Below, in pieces: positions 10,956 to 21,880 of a DNA stretch of 64,000 bases. Location of the stretch: assembly GCA_946902875.1 (NCBI GenBank), contig OX336348.1:18687741-18751740 (forward strand), written 5' to 3'. This stretch comes from Nematopogon swammerdamellus. Lineage: Eukaryota > Arthropoda > Insecta > Lepidoptera > Adelidae. The notes beneath the pieces were generated by a model, which was not told the origin of the DNA, did not search any database, and saw only the letters and a list, made by a program, of their open reading frames with translations. Position 1 is the stretch's first letter. Each line of letters starts with the position of its first letter. Made by a program: the position numbers and the translations under genes.

Positions 10956-11352
10956 TGGGAAACTATCAATAAAATATGTAACAGAACAACTAAGAACATA
11001 AAAAATTTAGACTTACTTAAGACAGACAGCAACGAAACTGAATCCTTAAATAAAGTAAACAAATATTTACCTCAGTGGTTAGTAATTTGGCAAACAAAAT
11101 GTTAGCTCGTGTAAAAAAAACTGAAACCCAACTAATGCAACCGATAAAATTAGAGAACACCCACTCAAATTCACTTTTTTTACAACCCTTTCGAACTTAG
11201 CAAACTAATCTCCAACCTAAAATCAAATAGTGCCCCTGGTCTTGACGACATCAGTCCATACCTGCTCAAAGAAATAAACAATCAAGTTACTAAACCACTA
11301 ACACACATATTTAATATAAGCATAAAAACGGGAACTGTCCCAGACTGTTTCA
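10956..11352 (+). pseudogene. LINE ORF2 fragment, start of reverse transcriptase
   Basis: Frames joined by at least two shifts read as the region just before and at the start of a Jockey/CR1-like reverse transcriptase: N-E-W-E-T-I-N-K-I-C-N-R, then F-T-S-V-V-S-N-L-A-N-K-M-L, then L-K-S-N-S-A-P-G-L-D-D-I, which is the RT fingers motif (S-x-G-x-D-x-I). It ends abruptly at about 11352 within the RT domain. The matching 3' end of such a LINE is at 18364-18874. Confidence 0.65.
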
Positions 11353-11753
11353 AGTTAGGTTTTTAATAAGGTAATTTTTTTCATTATGGTTTTTTTGATT
11401 CTGTAGTATGTTGTTACAGTGGTTTCGATATTTAGTATATTCTAGTTTTTACTCATAATTTGTTGGCTCTTTACGCGTAATTGAGTGAAGATGGTCGCGT
11501 TTTCTGATGCATTTGAGCAAGGTTTTAAGATTTGTTGCGAATTTGTTATATTTTTGTAAGTTTTGTGGCTCTCAATTTCTTTTAAAAGTGTGCTTGTAAA
11601 ATAGTTAGTGGCATGGTTTACATCTTTCATTAGATATAGCTCGCTCCAATCATTGATGTCTAGATCATGTTTTAATTTTTCATAGTTTATTTTAGCGATT
11701 GTCTTATATTTTTGTACTTGATTCGTAGGATTTGTTTTTAAGTTTATTCCAAA
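11353..11753 (-). pseudogene. LINE ORF2 fragment, endonuclease-RT linker, inverted
   Basis: On the minus strand a frame reads V-Q-K-Y-K-T-I-A-K-I-N-Y, then D-I-N-D-W-S-E-L-Y, then an N-H-A-T-N-Y-F segment and a final I-L-K-P. This is the typical linker between endonuclease and RT in Jockey/CR1-type LINEs. It would lie upstream of the plus-strand piece at 10956-11352, so the LINE has been broken and partly inverted. The piece ends exactly at the Helitron CTAG at 11754. Confidence 0.55.
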
Positions 11754-12922
11754 CTAGCTTTTGCACGCGGCTTCGCTCGCGTGAAATTCGTATTTCAAAG
11801 AAAGCAAGTAAGTAACTAAGGCCGATCTGCGTTAAGTAAGGTAAACGATAAACCTTCTCAATTAAAGTAAGTAACTAACGGCGAGGCTTCAGGCTGAGCT
11901 GCATTCTGGAAGACAATAAACCTTCTCGAAGAAAGTAAGTAACTGAGGGCGAGACCGAAGGCCGAGCTGCGTTCAGGAAGACGATAAACTCACTCAAAGA
12001 AAGTAAGTAATTGAGGGCGAGGCCGAAGGCCGAGCTGGGTACAGCAAGACTATAAACCTTCTTGAAGAAAGTAAGTCACTGAGGGCGAGGCCAAAGGCCG
12101 AGCTGCGTTCAGCAAGACGATAACCTTTTCGAAGAATTAAGTAACAGAGGGCGAGGCCGAAGGCCGAGCTGCGTTCAGGCCTTCGGCCTCGCCCTCAGTG
12201 ACTTACTTTCTTCAAGAAGGTTTATAGTCTTGCTGTACGCAGCTCGGCCTTCGGCCGCGCCCTCAATTACTTACTTTCTTTGAGTAGGTTTATCGTCTTC
12301 CTGAACGCAGCTCGGCCTTCGGCCTCACCCTCAATTACTTAATTTCCTCGAGAAGGTTTATAGTCTTCCTGAACGCAGCTCGGCCTTCGGCCACGCCCTC
12401 AGTTACTTAGTTTCTTCGAGAACTTGTTCGAGAAGGTTGAAGGTCTTCCTGAACGCAGCTCGGCCTTCGGCCTCGCCCTTTGTTGCTTATTTTCCTCGAA
12501 AAGGTTTAACCTCTTCCTGAACGCAGCTCGGCCTTCGGCCTCGCCTGTAGTATGTTACTTACTTTCTTTGAGAATGTTTATTGTTTTTATCTGAATCCAG
12601 TTCGCCCTCCGGTCCCGGCCTAAGTTACTTAGTTTCTTCTTTTGAAATACGAATTTCAGGCGAGCGAATCCGTGGGAAAATGCTATCGATATTAAAATAA
12701 GAAAATTCAATTAAAATAAATCAATTATTTTAGATACCTAACCTAACTAAGTAAAATACTCCACATATTAGCATAACCGGAACTGAATTTTATTTAGCCT
12801 ATCCTGTGTCTCGGTATAGCTAAATGTGCGTGTAGTAATTTTAATCGAATTTAGATGATCGGCTTAAATTTTATGGAGGATATTCATACAAACATATTCG
12901 CCTCGCCCAGCTGCCCCCCGCT

Positions 12923-12945
12923 GAGAGAAGCGCAGCGCTTCTCTC
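12923..12945. repeat. Perfect 11-bp hairpin GAGAGAAGCGC
   Basis: Arms of 11 bp around a single base. The mirror copy in the other palindrome arm is at 14709-14731. It lies in the family-2 Helitron interior and could act as a structural or termination signal; function unknown. Confidence 0.7.
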
Positions 12946-13330
12946 AAGACATTCTCATCGTCGTAACTTTTAAACTATTTGTCCAAATTACTTAGTGTAA
13001 CAGCCAAAGTTTATCTACTTTAAATACCAGAAGCGATAAAAGTATAATTCGAAACTATAAAATGTGCATTGTAAATACAGTATCCAATTTAAATGTATTT
13101 TTGGTTCACTATTTTGGCTATAGTGGCTTCCACATAAAAGGTAGATATATGCTGTCGTGGACTTTTTTTTAGAACTATTTTAGAGAAACAACCTCACCAC
13201 TATCTTCGTGTAACTCTAACGGTTTATGCAGCGCACGCCGAGATAGCTCTCAGAAGGCAGGATTTTTTCCAACTTACTTGACATTTATCAATATTTGGGC
13301 AAATTTACACAATCAATCAATCAATCAATA

Positions 13331-13846
13331 TCAATACTAATAATAAATCTGTAACGGATGGCCATGGAGTAAGTTGCTTTGATTTTTGAGATATTTGGTT
13401 TGTAGACTCTGTGTATGATAATAAAAGTAAATTTACGATTTTTAAAAATCATTTCTGTATGTATGTATGTTCCACCATAACTCTTAAACCGATCATCCGA
13501 ATTCGATGAAACTTCGTACAAGTACATTTACCTACACGTGACACAGGACAGGCTAAATAAAATTCACTTCCGATTACGCTAAGATGTGGCTCCCATACAA
13601 ACCGATATGTTCCGTAGGCGCCGTAGTACTATAGGTATTTACCGAGCGGGAGGCTGGCAGCTGGCGGCGCGGCGGCCGCGCGGAGGAGGCGCGGAGTGTG
13701 GCGAGCGGGTAGCGAGCGAACTGAATAGCCCCAATATGATAGAATGGATCTCTGTTCCTCTTTCACGCAAAAACTACTGAACAGATTTTGATGACCTTTT
13801 ACAGTACATCAAAATTAAAGGCTATCATCAATCAATCAATTAATCA
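13331..13846 (+). mobile_element. Family-2 Helitron 5' half, solo
   Basis: Starts TCAATACTAATAATAAATCT at 13331, a variant of the satellite Helitron 5' end, preceded by (CAAT)n. It carries the block with CTCTTAAACCGATCATCCGA, then a GC-rich stretch, then CTCTTTCACGCAAAAACTAC, and stops at 13846 where the next family-2 copy begins. No ORF of substance: 13586-13780 is a chance frame in the GC-rich block. Confidence 0.7.
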
Positions 13847-15988
13847 TCAATACTAATAATAAATCTGTAAGGGTTGGTCATGGAGTAAGTTACTTTGTTT
13901 TAGGAAATATTGAGTTTGTAGCCTCTATGTATGATACTAAAGCTAAATTGACGATTTTTAGAAATCTTTTCTGTATGTATGTATGTATGTATGTTCCGCC
14001 ATAACTCTTAAACCGATCATCCGAATTCGATGAAACTTTGTACAAGCACATTTAACTATATGGGACACAGGATAGGCTACATAAAATTCAGTTCCGGTCA
14101 AGCTAAGATGTGGCTCCCATACAAACCGATATGTTCAATCCGCCCGCGCGCGTTAGTACTATACATAGGTATTTACCGAGCGAGCGGCAGTTGGCGGCGC
14201 GGCGGCGCGGGGGCGGCGCGGGGGAGGCGCGCCCTATAAACTCAACAGCGAACCGAGCAGCCGCACTATATTCCTCTTTCACGCAAAAACTACTGAACAG
14301 ATTTTGATGAGCCTTTACAGTACTATAGCTTATACATCAAAAAGGCTATAATTTATAAAATATTGATAAATGTCAAGTAAGTCGGAAAAAATCCTGCCTT
14401 CTGAGAGCTATCTCGGCGTGCGCTGCATAAACCGTTAGAGTTACACGAAGATAGTGGTGAGGTTGTTTCTCTAAAATAGTTCTAAAAAAAAGTCCACGAC
14501 AGCATATATCTACCTTTTATGTGGAAGCCACTATAGCCAAAATAGTGAACCAAAAATACATTTAAATTGGATAATGTATTTACAATGCACATTTTATAGT
14601 TTTGAATTATACTTTTATCGCTTCTGGTATTTAAAGTAGATAAACTTTGGCTGTTACACTAAGTAATTTGGACAAATAGTTTAAAAGTTACGACGATGAG
14701 AATGTCTTGAGAGAAGCGCTGCGCTTCTCTCAGCGTGGGGCAGTTGGGCGAGGCGAATATGTTTGTATGAATTTCCTCTATAAAATTTACGCCGATCATC
14801 TAAATTCGATTAAAATTACTACACGCACATTTAGCTATACCGAGACACAGGATAGGCTAAATAAAATTCAGTTCCGGTTATGCTAATATGTGGAGTATTT
14901 CACTTAGTTAGGTTAGTATCTAAAATATTAGGTTAGGTATCTAAAGTATTTGATTTATTTTAATTGAATTTTCTTATTTTAATATCGATAGCTTTTTCCC
15001 ACGGATTCGCTCGCCTGAAATTCGTATTTCAAAAGAAGAAACTAAGTAACTTGGGCCGGGACCGGAGGGCGAACTGGATTCAGATAAAAACAATAAACAT
15101 TCTCAAAGAAAGTAAGTAACATACTACAGGCGAGGCCGAAGGCCGAGCTGCGTTCAGGAAGAGGTTAAACCTTTTCGAGGAAAATAAGCAACAAAGGGCG
15201 AGGCCGAAGGCCGAGCTTCGTTCAGGAAGACCTTCAACCTTCTCGAACAAGTTCTCGAAGAAACTAAGTAACTGAGGGCGAGGCCTAAGGTCGAGCTGCG
15301 TTCAGGAAGACTATAATCCTTCTCGAAGAAAGTAAGTAACTAAGGGCGTGGCCGAAGGCCGAGCTGCGTTCAGGAAGACTATAAACCTACTCGAGGAAAT
15401 TAAGTAATTGAGGGTGAGGCCGAAGGCCGAGCTGCGTTCAGTAAGACGATAAACCTACTCAAAGAAAGTAAGTAATTGAGGGCGAGGCCGAAGGCCGAGC
15501 TGCGTACAGCAAGACTATAAACCTTCTTGAAGAAAGTAAGTCACCGAAGGCGAGGCCGAAGGCCTGAACGCAGCTCGGCCTTCGGCCTCGCCCTCTGTTA
15601 CTTAATTCTTCGAAAAGGTTATCGTCTTGCTGAACGCAGCTCGGCCTTCGGCCTCGCCCTCAGTGACTTACTTTCTTCAAGAAGGTTTATAGTCTTTCTG
15701 TACCCAGCTCGGCCTTCGGCCTCGCCCTCAATTACTTACTTTCTATGAGTGAGTTTATCGTCTTCCTGAACGCAGCTCGGCCTTCGGTCTCGCCCTTAGT
15801 TACTTACTTTCTTCGAGAAGGTTTATTGTCTTCCAGAATGCAGCTCAGCCTGAAGCCTCGCCGTTAGTTACTTACTTTAGTTGAGAAGGTTTATCGTTTA
15901 CCTTACTTAACGCAAATCGGCCTTAGTTACTTACTTGCTTTCTTTGAAATACGAATTTCACGCGAGCGAAGCCGCGGGCAAAAGCTAG
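13847..15988 (+). mobile_element. Family-2 non-autonomous Helitron, complete copy
   Basis: 2,142 bp from TC at 13847 (TCAATACTAATAATAAATCT) to CTAG at 15985-15988, flanked by A (13846) and T (15989) as Helitrons require. The 5' half matches the solo copy just upstream. The 3' half is the right arm of the large palindrome and contains the inverted 68-bp satellite tracts. The 3' hairpin is GCGAGCGAAGCCGCGGGC. It has no Rep/helicase gene. The shared satellite and 3' end show that families 1 and 2 are related and differ mainly in their 5' parts. Confidence 0.75.
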
Positions 15989-15992
15989 TGTC

Positions 15993-16501
15993 TTTATAAA
16001 TTATAGCCTTTTTGATGTATAAGCTATAGTACTGTAAAGGCTCATCAAAATCTGTTCTGTAGTTTTTGCGTGAAAGAGGAATACAGTGCGGCTGCTCGGT
16101 TCGCTGTTGAGTTTATAGGGCGCGCCTCCCCCGCGCCGCCCCTGCGCCGCCGCGCCGCCAACTGCCGCTCGCTCGGTAAATACCTATGTATAGTACTAAG
16201 GCGCGCGGGCGGATTGAACATATCGGTTTGTATGGGAGCCACATCTTAGCGTGAGCGGAACTAAATTTTATGTAGCCTATCCTGTGTCCAATGTAGTTAA
16301 ATGTGCTTGTACAAAGTTTCATCGAATTCGGATGATCGGTTTAAGAGTTATGGCGGAACATACATACATACATACATACAGAAAAGATTTCTAAAAATCG
16401 TCAATTTAGCTTTAGTATCATACATAGAGGCTACAAACTCAATATTTCCTAAAACAAAGTAACTTACTTCATGACCAACCCTTACAGATTTATTATTAGT
16501 A
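15993..16501 (-). mobile_element. Family-2 Helitron 5' half, inverted copy
   Basis: Reverse-complement copy of 13851-14359, 509 bp in both cases with no net indels. It is joined at its 5' end directly to the CTAG of the next minus-strand Helitron (16505-16508), giving a head-to-tail Helitron junction. Confidence 0.85.
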
Positions 16502-16504
16502 GTA

Positions 16505-18355
16505 CTAGCTTTTGCCCGCGGCTTCGCTCGCGTGAAATTCGTATTTCGAAGGAAGAAAGTAAGTAACTAAGGGCGAGCTGGGTTCAGGTAATCGATTAAC
16601 CGTCTCGAAGAAAGTGAGTAACTTTTTGAGGCCGAAGGCGGAGTTGCGTTCAGGAAGACGACAAACCTTCTCGAAGACAGTAAGTAACTATGGGCGAGGC
16701 CGGAGGACGAACTGCGTTCAGGAAGAGGATAAACCATCTTTAAGAAAATAAGTAATAAAGGGCGAGGCCGAAGGCCGAGCTGCGTTCAGGAAGAGGATAA
16801 CCTTTTTGAAGAAGTAAGTAACAGAGGGCGAGGCCGAAGGCCGAGCCGCGTTCAGGAAGAGGATAACCTTTTCGAAGAAAGTAAGTAACAGAGGGCGAGG
16901 CCGAAGGCCGAGCTGCGTTCAGGAAAACGATAAACCTTCTCGAAGACTATGGGCGAGGCCAAAGGCCGTGCTGCGTTCAGGAAGAGGATAACCTTTTCGA
17001 AGAAAGTAAGTAACAGAGGGCGAGGCCGAAGGCCGAGCCGCGTTCAGGAAGAGGATAACCTTTTCGAAGAAAGTAAGTAACAGAGGGTGAGGCCGAAGGC
17101 CGAGCTGCGTTCAGGAAGACGACAAACCTTATCGAAGACAGTAAGTAACTATGGGCGAGGCCGAAGGCCGAGCTGCGTTCAGGAAAACGATAAACCTTCT
17201 CGAAGACAGTAAGTGACTATGGCCGAGGCCGAAGGCCGAGCTGCGTTCAGGAAGAGGATAACCTTTTCGAAGAAAGTAAGTAACAGAGGGCGAGGCCGAA
17301 GGCCGAGCTGAGTTCAGGAAGACCATAAAACTTCTCGAAGAAAGTAAGTAACAAAGGGCGAGGCCGAAGGCTGAGTTACGTTCAAGAAGACGATTAACCT
17401 TCTCAAAGACAGTAAGTAACTATGGGCGAGGCCGAAGGCCGAGCTGCGTTCAGGAAGAGGATAACCTTTTCTAGGAAAGTAAGTAACAGATGGCGAGGCC
17501 GAAGGCCGAGCTGCGTTCAGGAAGACGATAAACCTTCTCGAAGACAGTAAGTAACTATGGGTGAGGCCGAAGGCCGAGCTGCGTTCAGGAAGAGGACAAC
17601 CTTTTCGAAGAAAGTAAGCAACAGAGGGCGAGGCCGAAGGCCGAGCTGCATTCAGGAAGACCATAAACCTTCTCGAAGAAAGTAAGTAACAGAGGGCGAG
17701 GCCGAAGGCCGAGCTACGTTCAGGAAGACGATAAACCTTTTCGAAGACAGTAAGTAACTATCGCAGAGCTGCGTTCAGGAAGAGCATAAACCAACTTTAA
17801 GAAAGTAAGTAACAAATGGCGAGGCCGAAGGCCGAGCTGCGTTCAGGAAGAAGATAACCTTTTCGAAGAATGTAAGTAACAGACAAAGGGCGAGTCCGAA
17901 GACCGAGCTGCGTTCAGGAAGGCCATAAATCTTCTCGAAGAAAGTAACTTCTTTGTTACTTACTTTCTTCGAAAAAGTTTATCCTCTTCCTTAACTCATC
18001 TCGGCCTTCGGCCTCGCCCATAGTTACTTACTGTCTTCGAGAAGGTTTATCGTCTTCTTGAACGCAGCTCGGCCTTCGGCCTCGCTTTTTGTTACTTGCT
18101 TTCTTCGAGAAGGTTTATGATCTACCTGAACGCAGCTCGGCCTTCGGCCTCGCCCTTTGTTGCTTGCTTTCTTCGAGTAGGTTTATGGTCTTCCTGAACG
18201 CAACTCGGCCTTCGGCCTCACCCTTTGTCTGTTACTTACATTCTTCGAAAAGGTTATCTTCTTCCTGAACGCAGCTCGGCCTTCGGCCTCGCCATTTGTT
18301 ACTTACTTTCTTAAAGTTGGTTTATGCTCTTCCTGAACGCAGCTCTGCGATAGTT
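16505..18355 (-). mobile_element. Helitron 3' part with 68-bp satellite, flips orientation
   Basis: Starts (minus-strand 3' end) with CTAG and the GC hairpin at 16505-16530, followed by satellite units in minus orientation to about 17945, then plus orientation to 18355. Arms at about 17759-17940 and 18160-18350 are mirror copies with matching rare variants (for example the AGACAAAGGG insertion and the TCGCAGAGC end). No 5' Helitron end is present. It ends where the LINE 3' coding fragment begins. Frames at 17129-17326 and 17314-17664 are satellite artefacts. Confidence 0.8.
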
Positions 18356-18363
18356 ACTTACTG

Positions 18364-18732
18364 AAAGCAATACGAATAATATCAAAAGAATCATGGGATA
18401 CCCACTGCACACCACTATTCAAAAAACTAAAAATGCTCACCACATACGACCTATACATAAAGAAAGCTGCGTTGCATGTGCGAAAAAACCCATCACATTT
18501 TGAAGACAAAAAACATAAATATGACACCAGATATAAAGATAACATAGAACAATTTGCACACAACACTACAAAATATCAGAAAAGCCTACAATTTAATAGT
18601 GCAAACATTTATAATAAACTACCAAAAAACATCCGTGACGAAAAAACATACACACAATTTAGCACCCGACTACATAATTGGCTCCTAGAAAAAACCTTCT
18701 ACGACCTAAAATATTTCAACATAGTAGTCTAG
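18364..18732 (+). pseudogene. LINE ORF2 C-terminus (Jockey/CR1-like)
   Basis: Open from 18364 to the stop at 18730-18732. It encodes the usual extreme C-terminus of Jockey/CR1-like ORF2: K-A-I-R-I-I-S, H-C-T-P-L-F-K-K-L-K near the start, then Y-D-L-Y-I-K-K-A-A, Y-D-T-R-Y-K-D and I-Y-N-K-L-P-K-N-I-R. The RT core is missing. It probably belongs with the fragments at 10956-11753, separated by the Helitron block, although a second LINE copy cannot be excluded. Confidence 0.75.
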
Positions 18733-18874
18733 AGCCATTATGTGGTTGGAATGACGACGAGGAACATTATATAGGTAGCTGTAGGCAAAAGCTAAAGTTT
18801 GTAAAACTGTATTGCTGTAAGTACATGCCTAATTATGTATCCAATAAATGATTTGAATTTGAATTTGAATTTGA
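18733..18874 (+). repeat. LINE 3' UTR with AATAAA and (TTTGAA)n tail
   Basis: Follows the LINE stop codon: polyadenylation signal AATAAA at 18843-18848, then the tail TTTGAATTTGAATTTGA from 18852, the short-repeat end used by many lepidopteran LINEs. Confidence 0.75.
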
Positions 18875-19205
18875 CACTTTTACTTTGCACCTAAAATTAA
18901 TCAAATAAATAGGTACCAAACGAAGTAAACCTACAAAACTCTGCTCGAGACAATGCATACACACACACACCGCGTTCCGCCAGACCGCACCCCGCTCCGT
19001 GCCCCGCGCCTCCGCCGCCGGCGGCGCCGCCGCCAGCCTCTGCCAGCCGCGCTACCAGCCGCCGCGCCGCCCCCGCGCCGCGCCGCCTCCCATAACTTTA
19101 TTTCGGCGCTTGGAACAATTCGATTTGTATGGGAGCCACATCTTAGCTTAACTGCAAGTGAATTTTAGTTAGCCTATCCTGTGTCCCGTATATTAAAATG
19201 GGCTT
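18875..19205 (-). repeat. Family-2 Helitron fragment with GC-rich block
   Basis: Contains (AC)n near 18960, a CCGCGCCGCC-rich stretch (18975-19090) and then GTATGGGAGCCACATCTTAG with GTTAGCCTATCCTGTGTCCC, the same phrases as in the family-2 copies. The 71-residue frame at 18953-19168 is proline/arginine-rich and a by-product of GC content. Confidence 0.6.
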
Positions 19206-19690
19206 GAAATGAAAATGAAATGAAATGAAATGAAACGTTTATTTGTCGCCATTTCGGATTACAATTTAAAAATACAACACAATAATTAAGCAATATTGGC
19301 GACAAATTGGGCTCAACTCAGCGTGTGCAATAGATACCTATTGCGCTGATTTTCAGTTGAACCCATTTTGCCGGGAAATACATTTTCTTTTACTTACAGG
19401 CTAGACATACATTGATAGCAAAAAAACATTTGTGAGAATCTGTTAAGTAAATAACAAAACAAGAAAGATAACCTTAAATTCCTACCAAAACACTAAAAAA
19501 CTAAATTTATCATAAATATGGAAAACTAACCAGAACTGTACAGCAAAATAATGTGAGAAATAAAATAAAATACAACATAAACAAACATACCTACTTACGT
19601 GTGTACGTACGTATTATAAATTAACATACAATTACACTATAAATAAAACAAACATTATTACAAAAAATAAATTAATTACTATTAATGAGA
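19206..19690 (-). repeat. Probable LINE 3' end, minus strand
   Basis: Begins with (TGAAA)n and AACGTTTATTT; on the minus strand this is an AATAAACGTT signal followed by a (TTTCA)n tail, a LINE 3' end. The remaining sequence to 19690 is AT-rich and non-coding as far as can be seen. Confidence 0.45.
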
Positions 19691-19734
19691 TTCAACCCGA
19701 GAGGTCAGATCGTTGGCACTGCAACAACCAAGGC

Positions 19735-19855
19735 TTGCAGGCGGCTCGAAAAGAGTATATAGTGCGCTTTTCACGCAAAGGTGGAGGAAGATTGTTCCAG
19801 CACTTGGTTGCACAGTACCTGAATGACCCCTCAAAACCTGCTGAGACTAAGTTTA
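19735..19855 (+). other. Short coding-like fragment, perhaps Helitron Rep remnant
   Basis: About 40 codons that read open and include G-G-G-R-L-F-Q-H-L-V-A-Q-Y-L, which resembles the G-G-x-L-F-Q-Q-Y-x-V-D-x-Y motif of the Helitron-like N-terminal domain. It is cut at 19856 by family-2 Helitron sequence. The match is short and weak. Confidence 0.2.
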
Positions 19856-20163
19856 ATCAAATTCGGATGATGGCTTTAAGAGTTATGGAGGAACATACAT
19901 ACATACATACATACAGAAAATATTTCTAAAAATCGTCAATTTAGCTTTAGTATCATACATAGAGTCTACGAACTCAATATTTCCTAAAACAAAGTAACTT
20001 ACTCCAAGACCACCCCTTACAGATTTATTATTAGTATTGATGATTGATGATTGAAAATACCTATGTATAGTACTAAGGCGCGCGGGCGGATTGAACATAT
20101 CGGTTTGTATGGGAGCCACATCTTAGCGTGACCGGAACTGAATTTTATGTAGCCTATCCTGTG
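19856..20163 (-). mobile_element. Family-2 Helitron part, left of hAT insertion
   Basis: Minus-strand copy of family-2 5' sequence (CTCTTAAACCGATCATCC region, (CATA)n, and the GTATGGGAGCCACATCTTAG phrase), with a local rearrangement near 20040-20060. It is interrupted at 20163 by the hAT-type element and resumes at 21881. Confidence 0.7.
20156..20163. repeat. 8-bp target site duplication, left copy
   Basis: ATCCTGTG directly left of the hAT-type element; the identical right copy is at 21881-21888. Confidence 0.95.
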
Positions 20164-21880
20164 CAGTGTTGCCATGTTAGGAGATTTTCTCCTAGATTCA
20201 GGAGAATTTCAGTGGTGTTTGGAGAAGTTTTTGCCTGTCAGGAAAGTAGGAGAAAATTTAGGAGAAAGAAAATAATTACAGGAGAAGATTTAGGAGTGAG
20301 AAACATAAATTTACTAGTAAAAAACAAATATGTCGGTATGTACGGTGACAACACAATGAATGAACTGTCTGTGAATCAACCCAACCATCTTCTCAAGTCA
20401 CACAATCTACGATAGGATTTGTCTTTTGATAAGAGCAAGGTTCCCCTTCTTGCTCTTTAGATAGGATAATGTGACAATCTGTGAGTGTGTGCGTGCATTG
20501 ATCGACCAACCAGCCGACTACCGAGAGAGCCTAACCGAACGAACACTTTGTTATCATTATCAATCAATGTTATTTACATGTATTCTTTGTAATCATCAGT
20601 AGTATTACTAAGCCTACGTCGACAGTCTGTCCGTCAGTCCGCACTATTTTAACAGCTGTATCTTTTGTACCGTAATAGGTAGTTGGTTGTGATTTTCACA
20701 GATCATGTATTATTTATTATTGGCGGACGGACATCCTATCAAATAATATTTTTTTTTTAAATTAATGATTTCCACATAAAAGAAACACGCTTTTTTTTAA
20801 TTGTTTGTTTGGTTTTGCTCTAACGTAAAAACGGTAATACGTACAAGTGTCAAACATGCTGTGGTTAAAAACTAAAAAAAAAAAACAAATAATTCAAACG
20901 GACTAATTACGTATTACGTGGTGGCTGGTGGTTAGAATGGCTATCGTGGTTATGACGGGAGGACAAATCATTATTGGCGGAGAAGTGATGGAACAGATTG
21001 AAGGAAGAGTAGGTACGTAAATTTCGGTTAAATACTGCTTGATAGACCAGGTCTCCTTAAGGAGGTCGAGGGATGAATTCAACTGAGTAGGGCTGCCTCG
21101 GAAATTTAAAATTCGCCCCGAGGTCTGACTTGTATATATTATGACCAGTGCTTCCTACCAGTTATGTATGACGTACGGGTGTGAAACGTGAGTTCTGACT
21201 ATAGTTGTTTTCCAAAGTTGCCCAGCGAGCAATCGAACTAGCCATGTTGGGCTGGCCTGGGAGTATTAGCTAAGCGAAATGGTGCGTAATGAAATGAATG
21301 AAGCAATCTGCCGACGCACAAAAGTAATCAATATTGGTAACCACGTGGATAAGCTAAAATGGCAGTGGGCTGGGCACGTTAGCCGAAGGGACGACGACTG
21401 TTGGAGTAACCACGTACTACATTGGCGGCCGTGGACAGGAAAACGGAGTGTGGGAAGACCACCCGCCAGGTGGGACGCCGACATGAAGTATGTCGGCGGA
21501 AAGCAGTGGTCCGTACCGCTGAAGGCCGAGAGACTGGAGGAAAATTGAAGGTGTCTCTCCAGCAGTAGACGCTTACACGCTGACTGACTGACTGACTGAC
21601 TGACAAAGAACCCTCGGTGCGCGAGTTCGACTCGCACTTGACCGGTTTTCAGGGTGTAAAAGATACAGCTCTTTACAGGTAAGACAGACAGACGGACGGA
21701 CAGACGGCCTAAGCTTATTAATATGGTCCCGTACGTATAAGGAACAATAAAAATGTGGTGAAATTTTTATAATTTGAATAACAGGAGAATTTTTTAGGAG
21801 GACGAAAATTTTCTAGGAGATTTTTAGGAGATTTTCGAAGTCAATCTAGGGGAATTTCAAAATTTGAGTTGGCAACACTG
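20164..21880. mobile_element. Non-autonomous hAT-type DNA transposon
   Basis: 1,717 bp with terminal inverted repeats CAGTGTTGCCA / TGGCAACACTG (11 bp perfect) and an exact 8-bp target duplication ATCCTGTG, both diagnostic of the hAT superfamily. Subterminal regions on both sides carry repeats of the AGGAGATTT / AGGAGAATTT type, possible transposase-binding sites. No transposase is present. The interior holds a decayed RTE-like LINE fragment (about 20960-21605), a (CTGA)n tract, and an inverted pair including AGCTGTATCTTTT (20650) and AAAAGATACAGCT (21658). It inserted into a family-2 Helitron copy, so it is younger than that copy. Confidence 0.9.
20960..21605 (+). pseudogene. RTE-like LINE ORF2 C-terminal fragment
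   Basis: Decayed frames recall the end of RTE-clade ORF2: M-T-Y-G-C-E-T near 21165, K-V-A-Q-R-A-I-E near 21215, then an open 89-codon stretch (21279-21548) with R-R-T-K-V, K-L-K-W-Q-W-A-G-H-V-S-R-R and G-K-R-S-V-G-R-P-P-A-R-W. It is followed by the tail (CTGA)n at about 21580-21604, a short-repeat LINE 3' end. The fragment is nested inside the hAT-type element. Confidence 0.75.

Larger units (their letters stand above)
11754..15988. repeat. 4.2-kb palindrome with outward-facing Helitron 3' ends
   Basis: Left arm 11754-13296 and right arm 14358-15988 are inverted copies around a 1,061-bp spacer. Both outer ends are Helitron 3' termini (hairpin plus CTAG; flanking A at 11753 and T at 15989). 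The arms match base for base near the centre: the hairpins at 12923-12945 and 14709-14731 sit at mirrored positions. They differ by a net 88 bp in the satellite part. Within each arm the 68-bp array also switches orientation (near 12178 and 15567), so smaller palindromes are nested in the large one. No gene. Confidence 0.9.

Noticed and set aside
14030..14307. Overlapping ORFs in the GC-rich Helitron block (also 13586, 16045, 22150)
   Set aside because: Mirror copies exist in inverted repeats and the frames are explained by GC-rich composition lacking stops.
21605..21660. tRNA gene suggested by GCGCGAGTTCGACTCGC
   Set aside because: No acceptor or anticodon arms could be paired around it; it is a common lepidopteran repeat phrase.
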